Part shown: positions 28,303-38,752 of the stretch, in pieces | Numbering within the stretch: position 1 is the first letter of the stretch | Layout: the number at the start of each line of letters is the position of its first letter | NCBI GenBank assembly: GCA_937931205.1 | Contig: CALHBF010000019.1 | Location: 1-64,000, forward strand | Direction: 5' to 3' | Source of the DNA: an uncultured Bacteriovoracaceae bacterium | GTDB taxonomy: Bacteria > Bdellovibrionota > Bacteriovoracia > Bacteriovoracales > Bacteriovoracaceae | Length of the DNA: 64,000 bases | Notes under the pieces: generated by a model | The model's input: the letters and a program-made list of their open reading frames with translations, nothing else | Database searches by the model: none | Told to the model about the DNA's origin: nothing | Made by a program: the position numbers and the translations under genes

Positions 28303-31300
28303 TTATTCCATGATTTTTATATACGATTCAACTTGTTTGCGATCAAGTGCGGTAGGGTCCATTTCAAGATACAATTTATAGGATTCGATGGCCAGACTCC
28401 CTTGTCCTAAAAGACGATACACATCTCCAATCTTGCGATGTAATGTGGCCTGATCAAGCTGTAGCCTAGAGGCCCTTTTATAAAGGTCCAGTGCCAAGTC
28501 ATAGTTAGCTCGCTTGGTACTAAGATCGGCCAAGCCAACTAATGCATCATAGGATTTCGGGTTAAGCTTTTGGGCTTTTTTATAAAGGTTTTCGGCATCC
28601 ACGAACTGACCTTTACTGGTATAAATTTCGGCCATCAAAGAAAGTGACGCATCGTTTTCGCCGTTAGCCGCCATATCTTTTTTAACTTCTTCCAAAGCAC
28701 CATCATAATCCTTATTCATCAGCTTGATCTTAGAGATGTAATAAAGAACCTTTGGGTAAGAAGGAAGTCTTTCCTGTAGTCTAGTGAACCATTTGGCAGC
28801 TTCTACTAATTTTCCGTTCTCAAAAAGAACTCGACCAGCTGTCATCATTGATTCAATTTCTCCCGGTTCAATTCTTAAGAGCTCTTCTGCGTAACCAGGA
28901 ATATCACTGTAGCGCTCATCCAAAAGGGCAGCCTTAATAAGGAATTCATAAAGAGTACTGTCTTTGGTAGGAAGCTTTTCTAAACGGGCCTTAAATGCTT
29001 CAAAATCTTTCACCTTACCAACTCGATAATACATAATCGCAATCTCTGCAATTAACTTGGGGTTCTCACCAAATTCACTGAAGAGATCGAGAAGATAACC
29101 AACCGCTGCGCGGTCATCCTGAGTCTCATAAATGAGGCGAGAATAGGCGATACGATAATCAATATTAATAGGGTCAAGCTCAATACAACGATTAAGCATG
29201 GTACGGGCATTATCAATATTTGATCTCTTTAAAAAGGCCTGTGCCATCATGTAGATGTCTTCATCATTCAGCGGATTCATCTGAAGGCTTGCTTTAAGCC
29301 ATGTCAGTGAATGAAGAGTATCTCCCATATAATTATAAAGCTTTGCCTGGAGAGAGGCATATCTATAATCTTCTCTCATGTCCGTACTGGAAATAACGGC
29401 AATTCTATTCTTGGCCATATTGAACTTATAAGTTTCGATATAAGCGTTAATCAAATCAAAGTTTACACGTGGATTACCTGGATACTTTTCTACCAGTCGC
29501 TCATAAGTTTTTAAGGCCTGCTCCGCTAAACCAAGTTTTAACTGAGTCTTGGCAAAGAAAAGTTCTGCCGGAATATAACCAGGGAAAACCTCTGTTGCTT
29601 TAGCTGCAGTTGAAAGAGCTAATTCATAGTTTCTTTTTTCAAAGTGATCCTGAGCTGTTTGCAGTAGCTTCATCGCCTTTGATTCAGTAATAAGTTGATC
29701 CGTCTCTGCCTCAGCTCCACCTGTTAAATTTAGCTCTGCTAATTTCATCCTGATACTGGTTGAGTTTTCCATATCAAGAGACTTTCTTAGGAGCTTGGTA
29801 GCAACTTTAACATCTCCTTGGGCAGCCACGAGAAAACCAGTGCGTGCTAAAAAACGAGCAAGATAGATGTTGTTGTACTCATAATTTAAATCCTCTACTT
29901 TTTGCAAAACAGTTTTCGCCGTTTTGAAGTCTTTCTTTCTCAACAAAAGATCAGCCTTATAAAAGTAGAACTCAGAAAGCTTCGGATTATTTTTAATGGC
30001 ATCATCAACATATTCCTCAGCACGATCAAACTCTTGATTGGTCATTTCATATTCAATGATGGCCCGATAATTATAGCGATTCTTCTGTGGAGCTTTTTCA
30101 AGTGCTGTTAAGAATGTTTTCGCCTTATCAATTTGTCCAAGCTTGAGCAGAGTTAAAAGATTGATAGCAAATAGATCCTGTGTGACGTTACCCGGATTGA
30201 GTTTAAGATAACGAGAGATCACATCCGCTGCAGCTGCATTTTTATTAATGGCCTGATAAAAGAGATTCAGCCCTATTACACCATTGGGATCTTGAATCAG
30301 CGTAGGGCGATTGGCCTGAACAAGATTGAATACGGTCAGAGCATCGATCTTTTTTTCTGATGAGTTTTCTAACTGCTCTCCATAAGATCTCACTAATAGA
30401 TTGAGAGCTGCTTTATTGGAAAGATCATTTTCATAACTTGATTTAAGAAGAACTCCCGCTTTAACGATATTGGGATAAGTACCAATGGCGTACAGATCGC
30501 GGGCCTTTTCAAATTCAATTTGAGAACGGGCAGTATCGGCCTTATCAAAAGGAATGGGAAAAGCTATTTGTGGCGGCAAGTTTTCAAAAGGTGCTTTTTT
30601 AGGCTTATCATCTTTGGGGCTCAGAAAAACAACTAACAGAATTACTAATGCAGCAATAATGATCAGCTTCTTTCTTTTTTTACCAGCTTCCTCATTCGGT
30701 TTTTCTTCTTCCTCTTCGTCCTCTTCTTCGGCCTTCTTAGCTTCTTTTCTTTTTTTCTCAATAACAGCAAGCTGTTTTGAAATATTAACTTCTTCTTCTT
30801 TAGCGGATTCAATCAACACATGCTTCACTTCATCAAGTCTAAGCATTTGGGTTGAATCATCTTTCGCCTCAAGAGCACGAATTTCTTCCTCTCTCTTTTT
30901 TCTCTCTTCTTCTTCTTGCTGTTTCTTTTCAGCTGCAATTCTGGCCTCTTCAGCTGCGCGGGCCTTTCTTCTCATGGCCTCAATCTCTTGCTGGGCCACA
31001 GGGTTGATGAGAGTTTTATCAGAGTTATCGGTGCTTGTTTGAGGAGAAGCTTCTTCCTCATCAGTAGTTTCTGGAATATTGGTTTCTGAAATTTCTTCTT
31101 TTGTTTTATCTTCTAAAACAACTTCGGTCTTATCCAACCTTTGCGTAGGGGCATCGTTTGCCCCGATGTGTTTTGTATAAGTAAGCTCTTCAATTTCAAC
31201 TGGTGTCTCACTCATCGCGGCCAGTTCTTTTTCTTGAAGCTGCTTTTTAATTTCAGTTAAATTTAAGACGAATGTTTTTTCGCCGACTTCGTCATTAACC

Positions 31301-31494
31301 AGTGTTGTTCGATTCTCATCCATCAGCTCTTGATAGAATTCAAGATGCTTAATATCCCTCCATTCACCTAATGGGTATTCTTGGGCTTCTTCCTTACCGG
31401 AAATATGTCCCTTGGCCTTTAATTCAAAGACTTGTTTTTGGGTAAAAGGTCCGATGATACGTCCATTAGTGAGACGTAGCCGATATTGAGTCAT
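28303..31494 (-). CDS. GYF_2-like domain, coiled-coil, single-TM, TPR-repeat protein
   Basis: N-term YRLRLTNGRIIGPFTQKQVFEL; Lys/Glu-rich coiled coil; TM KKLIIIAALVILLVVFL; many TPRs. Confidence 0.85.
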   Translation of the reverse strand: MTQYRLRLTNGRIIGPFTQKQVFELKAKGHISGKEEAQEYPLGEWRDIKHLEFYQELMDENRTTLVNDEVGEKTFVLNLTEIKKQLQEKELAAMSETPVEIEELTYTKHIGANDAPTQRLDKTEVVLEDKTKEEISETNIPETTDEEEASPQTSTDNSDKTLINPVAQQEIEAMRRKARAAEEARIAAEKKQQEEEERKKREEEIRALEAKDDSTQMLRLDEVKHVLIESAKEEEVNISKQLAVIEKKRKEAKKAEEEDEEEEEKPNEEAGKKRKKLIIIAALVILLVVFLSPKDDKPKKAPFENLPPQIAFPIPFDKADTARSQIEFEKARDLYAIGTYPNIVKAGVLLKSSYENDLSNKAALNLLVRSYGEQLENSSEKKIDALTVFNLVQANRPTLIQDPNGVIGLNLFYQAINKNAAAADVISRYLKLNPGNVTQDLFAINLLTLLKLGQIDKAKTFLTALEKAPQKNRYNYRAIIEYEMTNQEFDRAEEYVDDAIKNNPKLSEFYFYKADLLLRKKDFKTAKTVLQKVEDLNYEYNNIYLARFLARTGFLVAAQGDVKVATKLLRKSLDMENSTSIRMKLAELNLTGGAEAETDQLITESKAMKLLQTAQDHFEKRNYELALSTAAKATEVFPGYIPAELFFAKTQLKLGLAEQALKTYERLVEKYPGNPRVNFDLINAYIETYKFNMAKNRIAVISSTDMREDYRYASLQAKLYNYMGDTLHSLTWLKASLQMNPLNDEDIYMMAQAFLKRSNIDNARTMLNRCIELDPINIDYRIAYSRLIYETQDDRAAVGYLLDLFSEFGENPKLIAEIAIMYYRVGKVKDFEAFKARLEKLPTKDSTLYEFLIKAALLDERYSDIPGYAEELLRIEPGEIESMMTAGRVLFENGKLVEAAKWFTRLQERLPSYPKVLYYISKIKLMNKDYDGALEEVKKDMAANGENDASLSLMAEIYTSKGQFVDAENLYKKAQKLNPKSYDALVGLADLSTKRANYDLALDLYKRASRLQLDQATLHRKIGDVYRLLGQGSLAIESYKLYLEMDPTALDRKQVESYIKIME

Positions 31495-31536
31495 GTAAAT
31501 TATTATAATAGATTTCGAGATTTACGGTGAGAAAAT

Positions 31537-31562
31537 CAAAAGGGGAGCAAAAGCTCCCCTTA
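31537..31562 (-). terminator. Rho-independent terminator after nuoN
   Basis: Reverse strand AAGGGGAGC-TTTT-GCTCCCCTTTTGATTTTC. Confidence 0.88.
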
Positions 31563-31565
31563 GAA

Positions 31566-33032
31566 TTACTTGATGAAAATTGCTGCTGATCCAGCTAGTG
31601 TGAAAACTTTATCCCAGAAGATCCCTAGTAGTACAACAGGAACGAAAAGGGCCAGAATCACAGTTTGGTTAAAGCGAGTAAAGCCAACCACTTCTTCATT
31701 ACTGTCGGCCTTCCCAAAGATGATTACTTTGGCCAGACGAACATAGTAGTAAAGAGAAATAACTGAGTTAATCGCTGCTACAATTGCAATCCCGTAGTAT
31801 TTCTTCTCAATCACGATGTTAAAGATGTTGAACTTAGCAACAAATCCTGAGAAAGGAGGAATACCAGCAAGTGAAAGAAGTGTACCAACCATGATTAGTG
31901 CCATAAGTGGGTTCTTATAAATAAGACCACGGAACACATCATAATTATCAGTTCCATACTGATCGTTTAAGTATGACGTGATGTAGAAAGCACAGAACGT
32001 CATGAACATATAAACGATACCGTAGAAAATAATGGCACGGATACCAGCTTCGTTAAGAACGGCAACACCGAGGATCATTAGACCAACGTGACCGATTGAA
32101 GAGAAGGCAAGCATCCTCTTCACAGAGTTTTGACCGATAGCTGTTACGTTACCAACTGTCATTGTCATCGCTGCTACAACAAGAATCAAACCAACCCAAG
32201 AATTCATAAGAATAGTGTTATTTGTGAAGAACACCATTGAAACACGAATAAGGGCAGCAATACCTGCTAGCTTTGGAACAATTGAGAAGAAAGTCGTTAC
32301 AGGAATAGGTGCACCTTGGTAAACATCCGGTGACCACATATGGAATGGGAAGGCCGAAATTTTGTAACCAAGACCAGCGAAGAAAAGAACAAACGACGCC
32401 ATTACGATATAAAGCTGAATACCCTGAAGTGACCCAACTTTGTCTACTACGTCTACGAACTGGATTGAACCAAGAGCGCCGTAGATGTGAGACATACCGA
32501 ATAGAGCGATACCGGCAGTAAGACCACCATAAAGAATGTACTTAAGACCCGCTTCAGCTGAAGTTGACTCATCTCTTTTCAGAGTGGCCATTACGTATGA
32601 GAGGATAGAAAGGATTTCAATCCCAAGATACATTGTCAGCATATTGTTGGCAGAAGCTAGAAGCATACCACCAATAAGAACTCCTACTGCTAGGATAACG
32701 AACTCAGATTTTAAGTTCGTATAAATATCCTTAGAAGTACGGCTCAACAGAATTGAGCCCATCGTTCCGATCACCATGATGATCTTAACTAGTGTGCTGA
32801 ATTGATCGATCGTAACTGCATTAAAGAAAACATGAACAGGTGCTTTTCCTGAATTTTGGAAAAGTGGAATAAGAGTTAAGCCTAAAAACCCTAGGGCATA
32901 AGCATAAATCTTATCTCTATTACCATGCTCGTCTTTTACGGATGCCTCAGCTACAAGCAGGGACGTCATGAGGACAACCAACATGACTTCCGGAATGTAG
33001 TAGCTAAGAAAACCTAAGAGTTGCTGTATCAC
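31566..33032 (-). CDS. nuoN: NADH-quinone oxidoreductase subunit N
   Basis: Antiporter-like subunit; SSIGHVGLMILGVAV, GIPPFSGFVAKFNIF. Confidence 0.95.
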   Translation of the reverse strand: MIQQLLGFLSYYIPEVMLVVLMTSLLVAEASVKDEHGNRDKIYAYALGFLGLTLIPLFQNSGKAPVHVFFNAVTIDQFSTLVKIIMVIGTMGSILLSRTSKDIYTNLKSEFVILAVGVLIGGMLLASANNMLTMYLGIEILSILSYVMATLKRDESTSAEAGLKYILYGGLTAGIALFGMSHIYGALGSIQFVDVVDKVGSLQGIQLYIVMASFVLFFAGLGYKISAFPFHMWSPDVYQGAPIPVTTFFSIVPKLAGIAALIRVSMVFFTNNTILMNSWVGLILVVAAMTMTVGNVTAIGQNSVKRMLAFSSIGHVGLMILGVAVLNEAGIRAIIFYGIVYMFMTFCAFYITSYLNDQYGTDNYDVFRGLIYKNPLMALIMVGTLLSLAGIPPFSGFVAKFNIFNIVIEKKYYGIAIVAAINSVISLYYYVRLAKVIIFGKADSNEEVVGFTRFNQTVILALFVPVVLLGIFWDKVFTLAGSAAIFIK

Positions 33033-33046
33033 AAAAAACCTCTCTC

Positions 33047-34564
33047 TTAGAACTTCGCAAGTAGATCAACAAGTTGACCAACAGAAGCTTTCATAACGTT
33101 AAGAAGTGGGCTTGGGAAAATACCAAACACGATTACACAAATACATAGAGGGATCATATAGAAAATCTCTCTTGCATTCATATCTTCATACTCTTCGCAC
33201 TCAGGGTTAACTGGACCGAAGAACATACGCTTAAACATCCAAAGAAGGTAAGCAGCACCAAGAAGAAGACCAACTACTGCAATTACAGTAATCGTTGTAA
33301 ATCTTTGGTAGATACCTAGGAAAATAAGTGCTTCTGAGATGAATCCAGAAAGACCTGGAAGACCCATAGAAGCGAACATACCGATAATGAACACTGTTGT
33401 GAACTTAGGTAGTTTTGTAGAAAGACCGCCGTAACCAAGTGAACCATCTGGCTTCACAATCCAACGGTGGTGAGATCTTTCATAGATGATACCGATAAGT
33501 AAGAACATCATCGCAGTAGATGTACCGTGGTTAAACATTTGAAGAACTGCACCTGATACACCTTGAGTTGTCATCGCAGAGATACCAAGCATTACAAACC
33601 CCATGTGAGACACAGAAGAGTAAGCAATTAGTTTTTTAACGTCGTCCTGGGCCATGGCACAGAATGCACCGTAGATAACAGAGATAAGTCCAAGAACAGC
33701 GATTAGTGTCGAGTACTCAACAGCTGCTGCCGGGAAGATCGGGAATGCGATTCTCAAGAATCCGTATGTACCCATCTTAAGTAGAACACCTGCAAGAATT
33801 ACTGATACTGCAGTTGGTGCTTGTACGTGAGCATGTGGAAGCCAAGTATGGAACGGGAAAACCGGAACTTTAATGGCAAATCCAAGGAACATGAACCAGA
33901 AGAAAAGTTTCTCAAAAGAGATTTCATTTCCAAAGATTGAAACTGTTTCGTTAACAAACTTACCACCTTGGTGAGCAAGAATGCTGAATGAATCAGGACC
34001 TTTTCCAGTTGCGTAGTAAAGAGCAACAATACCCACAAGCATGAAAATTGAACCGAAGAATGTATAAAGGAAGAACTTAACAGCAGCGTACTCTCTGTTC
34101 TCTCCACCCCAGATCCCGATAAGGAAGAACATAGGGATTAGCATTACTTCCCAGTAAACATAGAAAAGGAAGAAATCTAATGAGAAGAATACACCAAACA
34201 CTGTCGACTGAAGCATAAGGAGTAGTGCGAAGTAGGCCTTAAGATTCTTTTCAACTGTCCACGATGAAAGTGTACAGATAAAGAAAAGAAGAGCGTTAAG
34301 GAATGTCATGAGCATCGTAATACCATCAAGACCTAAGTAGTAATTGATGTGGAAGCTCTCAATCCAAGGGATTTTCACAACAAACTGCATATCAGCTGTT
34401 GAGTTATCGAAATTCATATAAAGAACAATCGATAAAATTAATGTGATTGTAGTGCTAGCAAGTGTAACAAAACGAATCACGTTCTCTTTTGCCTTAGGTA
34501 CTAGTAGAACCGCTACCATACCAATAATCGGCATCCATAAAATCCAGTTAAGTATTCCGTTCAC
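33047..34564 (-). CDS. nuoM: NADH-quinone oxidoreductase subunit M
   Basis: FPFHTWLPHAHVQAPTAVSVILAGVLLKMGTYGFLR. Confidence 0.97.
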   Translation of the reverse strand: MNGILNWILWMPIIGMVAVLLVPKAKENVIRFVTLASTTITLILSIVLYMNFDNSTADMQFVVKIPWIESFHINYYLGLDGITMLMTFLNALLFFICTLSSWTVEKNLKAYFALLLMLQSTVFGVFFSLDFFLFYVYWEVMLIPMFFLIGIWGGENREYAAVKFFLYTFFGSIFMLVGIVALYYATGKGPDSFSILAHQGGKFVNETVSIFGNEISFEKLFFWFMFLGFAIKVPVFPFHTWLPHAHVQAPTAVSVILAGVLLKMGTYGFLRIAFPIFPAAAVEYSTLIAVLGLISVIYGAFCAMAQDDVKKLIAYSSVSHMGFVMLGISAMTTQGVSGAVLQMFNHGTSTAMMFLLIGIIYERSHHRWIVKPDGSLGYGGLSTKLPKFTTVFIIGMFASMGLPGLSGFISEALIFLGIYQRFTTITVIAVVGLLLGAAYLLWMFKRMFFGPVNPECEEYEDMNAREIFYMIPLCICVIVFGIFPSPLLNVMKASVGQLVDLLAKF

Positions 34565-34591
34565 GACGAACCTCTCTCTATAAAGAAACTA

Positions 34592-36754
34592 CTAAAAATT
34601 TAACGTCCAAATATAACTACCAAGTACAACGATCAGCATGATGAAATAAAATTGAATTTTACCAGACTGAACAATACGAAGTACTAGATTAAATAAATTT
34701 ACGGCAACACCTGTACCATCAACACCAACAGCATCGATGATCACGTTATCAAACCATTTTGCGATTTTAAACATCACACGGTTTACTTTTGCCCAACCAT
34801 CAACAGCGTAACGGTCATAAAGACCCATATCAACCCAGGCCAAGAAGCGGTTTAAACCTAATAAACCTTTTTTGATAATGATGTCCACGTAAACATGGTC
34901 GAAGTAATAACGGTTTTGAAGTGTGCGCACAAATCCAGGGAACTTAGAGCGCGGAGACTTCACAGATCCCTTAACATACATAAGGAACGCTAAGAAAATC
35001 CCTGAGAAAGCAATCACTACAGATGCAGCCGCTCCAACTACGTGAGCAGTATGAATCTTATGATCATCAGGATTTGGTCCAGCATACCCAGTTTGGTGGT
35101 CATAAACAGCTACTGGAAGTTTCTCGGTAACAGTTGTTGGCTCAACAAGCGGAGTAATTTTAGATTTTGAATCAGCAAATTTCTTAACATCAGGTGCTTC
35201 AACCAGAATTTTAAACCATTCTGTTTTTGCTCCCATTACTTTTACAAAACCTTGACCCGTTAGAGATCCTGCGTACCAGAACCCTAGTGTAAACACTGTA
35301 AGAATAAGAAGAGGTACGTTCGAAGTAAGGCTTAAATGCTCATCATGTGCATGATCATAGATATGTTGATCACGAGGCTTTCCGAAGAAAGTTAAGAACA
35401 TCATTCTGAACATATAGAAAGCAGTTAGGAAAGCACCAGCAAATCCAAGGATCGGAACGATCGCAAGCATCGGGTTTTGTCCTGCCATGAAGCCCCAGTA
35501 AAGAGCGTCACCTAGAATTCTATCTTTAGAAACGAATCCAGAGAAGAAAGGAACACCAGCAATTGCTAAGCTACAGCAAAGCATCGCGATGAAAGTGTAA
35601 GGAAGCTTCTTACGAAGGCCACCCATCTTCGGCATCTGCTGCTCGTGGATCGAGTGGATCACTGAACCGGCAGAAAGGAAGAGACAAGCTTTGAAAACAG
35701 CGTGAGTAATAAGATGCATGAAAGCCGCGTTGTATGAACCAACACCAACTCCGATCATCATATAACCAAGCTGAGAAATTGTTGAGAAAGCGAGAACCGC
35801 TTTAATGTCCGTTTGAACAAGAGCGATAGTAGCAGCACCGAAGGCCGTGATAGCACCGATAACAGCAATAAATGTTGTTAGGTCACCAATCACCATTAAC
35901 GGATACATACGAAGAGAGAGATAAACCCCGGCAGCAACCATCGTTGCAGCGTGGATAAGGGCTGAACCCGGAGTTGGACCCATCATCGCATCTGGAAGCC
36001 AAACGTGAAGTGGGAACTGAGCAGATTTACCCATAGCTCCTAGGAACATACAGAAACCAGCAAAAGTTGCGAGTGAAATACCAAGAACTGTTTTGCCTTC
36101 GAATGAACCGTTAGCAATAGCAGCGTAGATATCTGTGTAAGTTACTGAACCAATTACCATCCATACCGCAACAAGACCAAGAAGTAGGAAAACATCCCCT
36201 ACACGAGTAGTCATGAAAGCTTTAATAGAGGCGTTTCCAGCTTCTTCTTTCTCGTAATAGATACCGATAAGAGAGTAAGAACAGAAACCCATTACTTCCC
36301 AGAACATAAAGAGGGCAAGAAGGTTATCTGAAAGAACAAGTCCTAGCATCCCTGAAGTAAAGAGAGGTAGGAAAGTGAAGAAGCGGCCATGACGATGATC
36401 ATGATCCATGTACCAAGTAGAGAAAAGGTGGATCAGAGTAGCAACACCTGACACCATAAGGAGCATAATCGCTGCCATGTTGTCGATGTAGATACCAAGG
36501 TCTACTTTCCAAATCTGATCAGCGAAAGAAAGATCAAACCATGTGAAGGTTTTATGGATGTAGTAGTCAGTAGCAAAGTTACCGAAAACGAAATCCCCGA
36601 AAATTCTAGCCGAGAAAATGAATGAGATGAAGACACCTAGAACTGCAACCCAGTCTCCATTTCTTGGAAGTTTTCTTCCGAAGAAAGCATTAATGACAAA
36701 TGCGAGAACAGGGGCAAGAAAAATAGGAGCGATACTTCCGATGCTGTATTCCAT
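34592..36754 (-). CDS. nuoL: NADH-quinone oxidoreductase subunit L
   Basis: FPLHVWLPDAMMGPTPGSALIHAATMVAAGVYL. Confidence 0.97.
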   Translation of the reverse strand: MEYSIGSIAPIFLAPVLAFVINAFFGRKLPRNGDWVAVLGVFISFIFSARIFGDFVFGNFATDYYIHKTFTWFDLSFADQIWKVDLGIYIDNMAAIMLLMVSGVATLIHLFSTWYMDHDHRHGRFFTFLPLFTSGMLGLVLSDNLLALFMFWEVMGFCSYSLIGIYYEKEEAGNASIKAFMTTRVGDVFLLLGLVAVWMVIGSVTYTDIYAAIANGSFEGKTVLGISLATFAGFCMFLGAMGKSAQFPLHVWLPDAMMGPTPGSALIHAATMVAAGVYLSLRMYPLMVIGDLTTFIAVIGAITAFGAATIALVQTDIKAVLAFSTISQLGYMMIGVGVGSYNAAFMHLITHAVFKACLFLSAGSVIHSIHEQQMPKMGGLRKKLPYTFIAMLCCSLAIAGVPFFSGFVSKDRILGDALYWGFMAGQNPMLAIVPILGFAGAFLTAFYMFRMMFLTFFGKPRDQHIYDHAHDEHLSLTSNVPLLILTVFTLGFWYAGSLTGQGFVKVMGAKTEWFKILVEAPDVKKFADSKSKITPLVEPTTVTEKLPVAVYDHQTGYAGPNPDDHKIHTAHVVGAAASVVIAFSGIFLAFLMYVKGSVKSPRSKFPGFVRTLQNRYYFDHVYVDIIIKKGLLGLNRFLAWVDMGLYDRYAVDGWAKVNRVMFKIAKWFDNVIIDAVGVDGTGVAVNLFNLVLRIVQSGKIQFYFIMLIVVLGSYIWTLNF

Positions 36755-36763
36755 GAGTAACCC

Positions 36764-37069
36764 TTAATTTCTTAACTGTGTTGCTTCATCTACATGAATA
36801 GTTTCTTTGATTTGGAAGAAACGAATCACAATAGCTAAACCAACCGCAGCTTCAGCAGCCGCAATAACGATAATAAATAAGCTAAAAACATGACCATCAA
36901 GGTTGTCTGTCATGTAGCGAGAATAGGCTACGAAGTTAAGAGCTGCTGCATTCATCACCAACTCAACACCTAAAAGAATGGCCACAAGACTCTTTCTGCC
37001 AATCATCACCGTAATACCGGTAACAAAAAGAATCATCGAGATAATAAGATATGAAGATAAACTAACCAT
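36764..37069 (-). CDS. nuoK: NADH-quinone oxidoreductase subunit K
   Basis: GIEVMLNA-like LLGVELVMNAAALNFVAYSRY; AAEAAVGLAIVI; start at MVSLSSYL. Confidence 0.95.
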   Translation of the reverse strand: MVSLSSYLIISMILFVTGITVMIGRKSLVAILLGVELVMNAAALNFVAYSRYMTDNLDGHVFSLFIIVIAAAEAAVGLAIVIRFFQIKETIHVDEATQLRN

Positions 37070-37079
37070 ATAGTCCTTC

Positions 37080-37616
37080 CTATTGATTTTTCTTAGGGCG
37101 AGCAATAATGGCCGCACCAATAAGTGCTCCCAGTAGAAGCACAGAAGAAAGTTCAAAAGCTAAAACGTGATCTTTAATAAGGAGGTGTCCAAGTTGAGAA
37201 ACAGTTGACGGCATTTCATTTGTAAATGTTTTGGCCGGAGCTGTTTTAACAATGCTTGAAATAAGCTTCACGTTTGTCAGGATGAAAACAAGAGAAACAA
37301 GTCCTGCTAGGGAATATGTCCACTTGTTACCCATTGTTGGAGCAAGTCCAAGCAGGTTCTGAGCTTTAGAAACGAAATCCTTACCACCAGTAAGCATTAC
37401 TGCGAAAAGCATAAGAATAACGACACCACCAACGTAAACCATGATTTGAGCAGTGGCGACGAAGTCTGCACCTAAAGTTGCATAGAGACCAGCAACACCT
37501 AAAAGCGTTCCTAATAAAAACACACATGAGTGCATGATGTTTTTAGTCGCAGCTAGGGCAATGGCACATCCAACTGTTAATAAGGCAGAAAGTCCGAATA
37601 AAATTTGAACAAACAT
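37080..37616 (-). CDS. nuoJ: NADH-quinone oxidoreductase subunit J
   Basis: IMVYVGGVVILMLFAVML. Confidence 0.95.
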   Translation of the reverse strand: MFVQILFGLSALLTVGCAIALAATKNIMHSCVFLLGTLLGVAGLYATLGADFVATAQIMVYVGGVVILMLFAVMLTGGKDFVSKAQNLLGLAPTMGNKWTYSLAGLVSLVFILTNVKLISSIVKTAPAKTFTNEMPSTVSQLGHLLIKDHVLAFELSSVLLLGALIGAAIIARPKKNQ

Positions 37617-37627
37617 ACATTCCTTCC

Positions 37628-38743
37628 TTAGTGTCCGAAGATCAGTTCGGCCAGAGATTTTCCATTAAAAGCCACCATCCAAATAGCACAGCCAACCAGG
37701 TTGAAGATGGCAATTGGAGTGAGGTACTTCCAACAAATTGACATTAACTGGTCAACTCTCAGACGAGGAAGAGTCCAGCGAATCCAAATAACTACATAAT
37801 AAAGAAGAGCTGCTTTCGTAACAAAGATGATTACTTCTACAAACTGAAGAGGAAGGAAATCCACTTCAATATTTACTGGAAGATTAGAACCACCAAGGAA
37901 TAGGGCAACTGCAACACCAGAAACAACGAAAACTTCAATATACTCAGCAAGTGCGAAGAAACCAAAGCGCATACCTGTGTACTCAGTGTTATAACCAGAC
38001 ACTAGCTCCGACTCTGCTTCAGGTAAGTCAAATGGAGCACGGTTTGTTTCGGCCAGGGCACCTGTGAAGAAAACAAAGAAAGCAATAAAAGTGAACGGGT
38101 TGTGGAAGATGAACCAGTTAAAAGGGAGACCCTTTTGCTGAGCAACGATTGTTCCAAAGCCCATACCACCAGCAAGAAGAACGATAGCAAGAATTGATAG
38201 AGTTACCGGGATCTCATAAGAAATAATCTGAGAAGCTCCACGCATACCACCAAGCATCGACCATTTAGAGTTAGAAGAATATCCACCCAGGAAAACTGCC
38301 AGACCAACTAGTGATGAGATAGCAACAAGGTAGAACACTCCTACGTTTAAGTCACTCATGGCAAAACCAGAAGACCAAGGGAAAACGGCAAGAGTGGCAA
38401 AAACACCAACAAGAGCGAGAAGTGGTGCTAAATAGAAAAGAAACTTATCAGCCGCATACGGCATGATGTCTTCTTTAGTGATTAGTTTAATACCGTCCGC
38501 AAGCATTTGAAGTAAACCATAAGGGCCTACACGGTTTGGTCCAATACGTGCTTGAAGATCGGCTGAGATTTTACGTTCTGCGAATGTTCCTAAACCACCA
38601 ACAGTTGCACAAAAACCAATAATGATAAGTGCAACGATGAGATAGATAACAAAAGCAAGAAGGCTTTCATTACCGCCGAACAATCCTAGTAGGGTTTTGT
38701 AAAACTCATACTTTGATAAGTAACTTACGATAGTCTGATTCAT
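37628..38743 (-). CDS. nuoH: NADH-quinone oxidoreductase subunit H
   Basis: ERKISADLQARIGPNRVGPYGLLQMLADGIKL; TNRAPFDLPEAESELVSGYNTEY. Confidence 0.97.
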   Translation of the reverse strand: MNQTIVSYLSKYEFYKTLLGLFGGNESLLAFVIYLIVALIIIGFCATVGGLGTFAERKISADLQARIGPNRVGPYGLLQMLADGIKLITKEDIMPYAADKFLFYLAPLLALVGVFATLAVFPWSSGFAMSDLNVGVFYLVAISSLVGLAVFLGGYSSNSKWSMLGGMRGASQIISYEIPVTLSILAIVLLAGGMGFGTIVAQQKGLPFNWFIFHNPFTFIAFFVFFTGALAETNRAPFDLPEAESELVSGYNTEYTGMRFGFFALAEYIEVFVVSGVAVALFLGGSNLPVNIEVDFLPLQFVEVIIFVTKAALLYYVVIWIRWTLPRLRVDQLMSICWKYLTPIAIFNLVGCAIWMVAFNGKSLAELIFGH

Positions 38744-38752
38744 GTCTTAACC

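Noticed and set aside
30554-31042. 162-aa plus-strand ORF
   Set aside because: Antisense to the Lys/Glu-rich coiled coil of the GYF/TPR gene; Ser/Phe-rich low-complexity translation is a shadow ORF.
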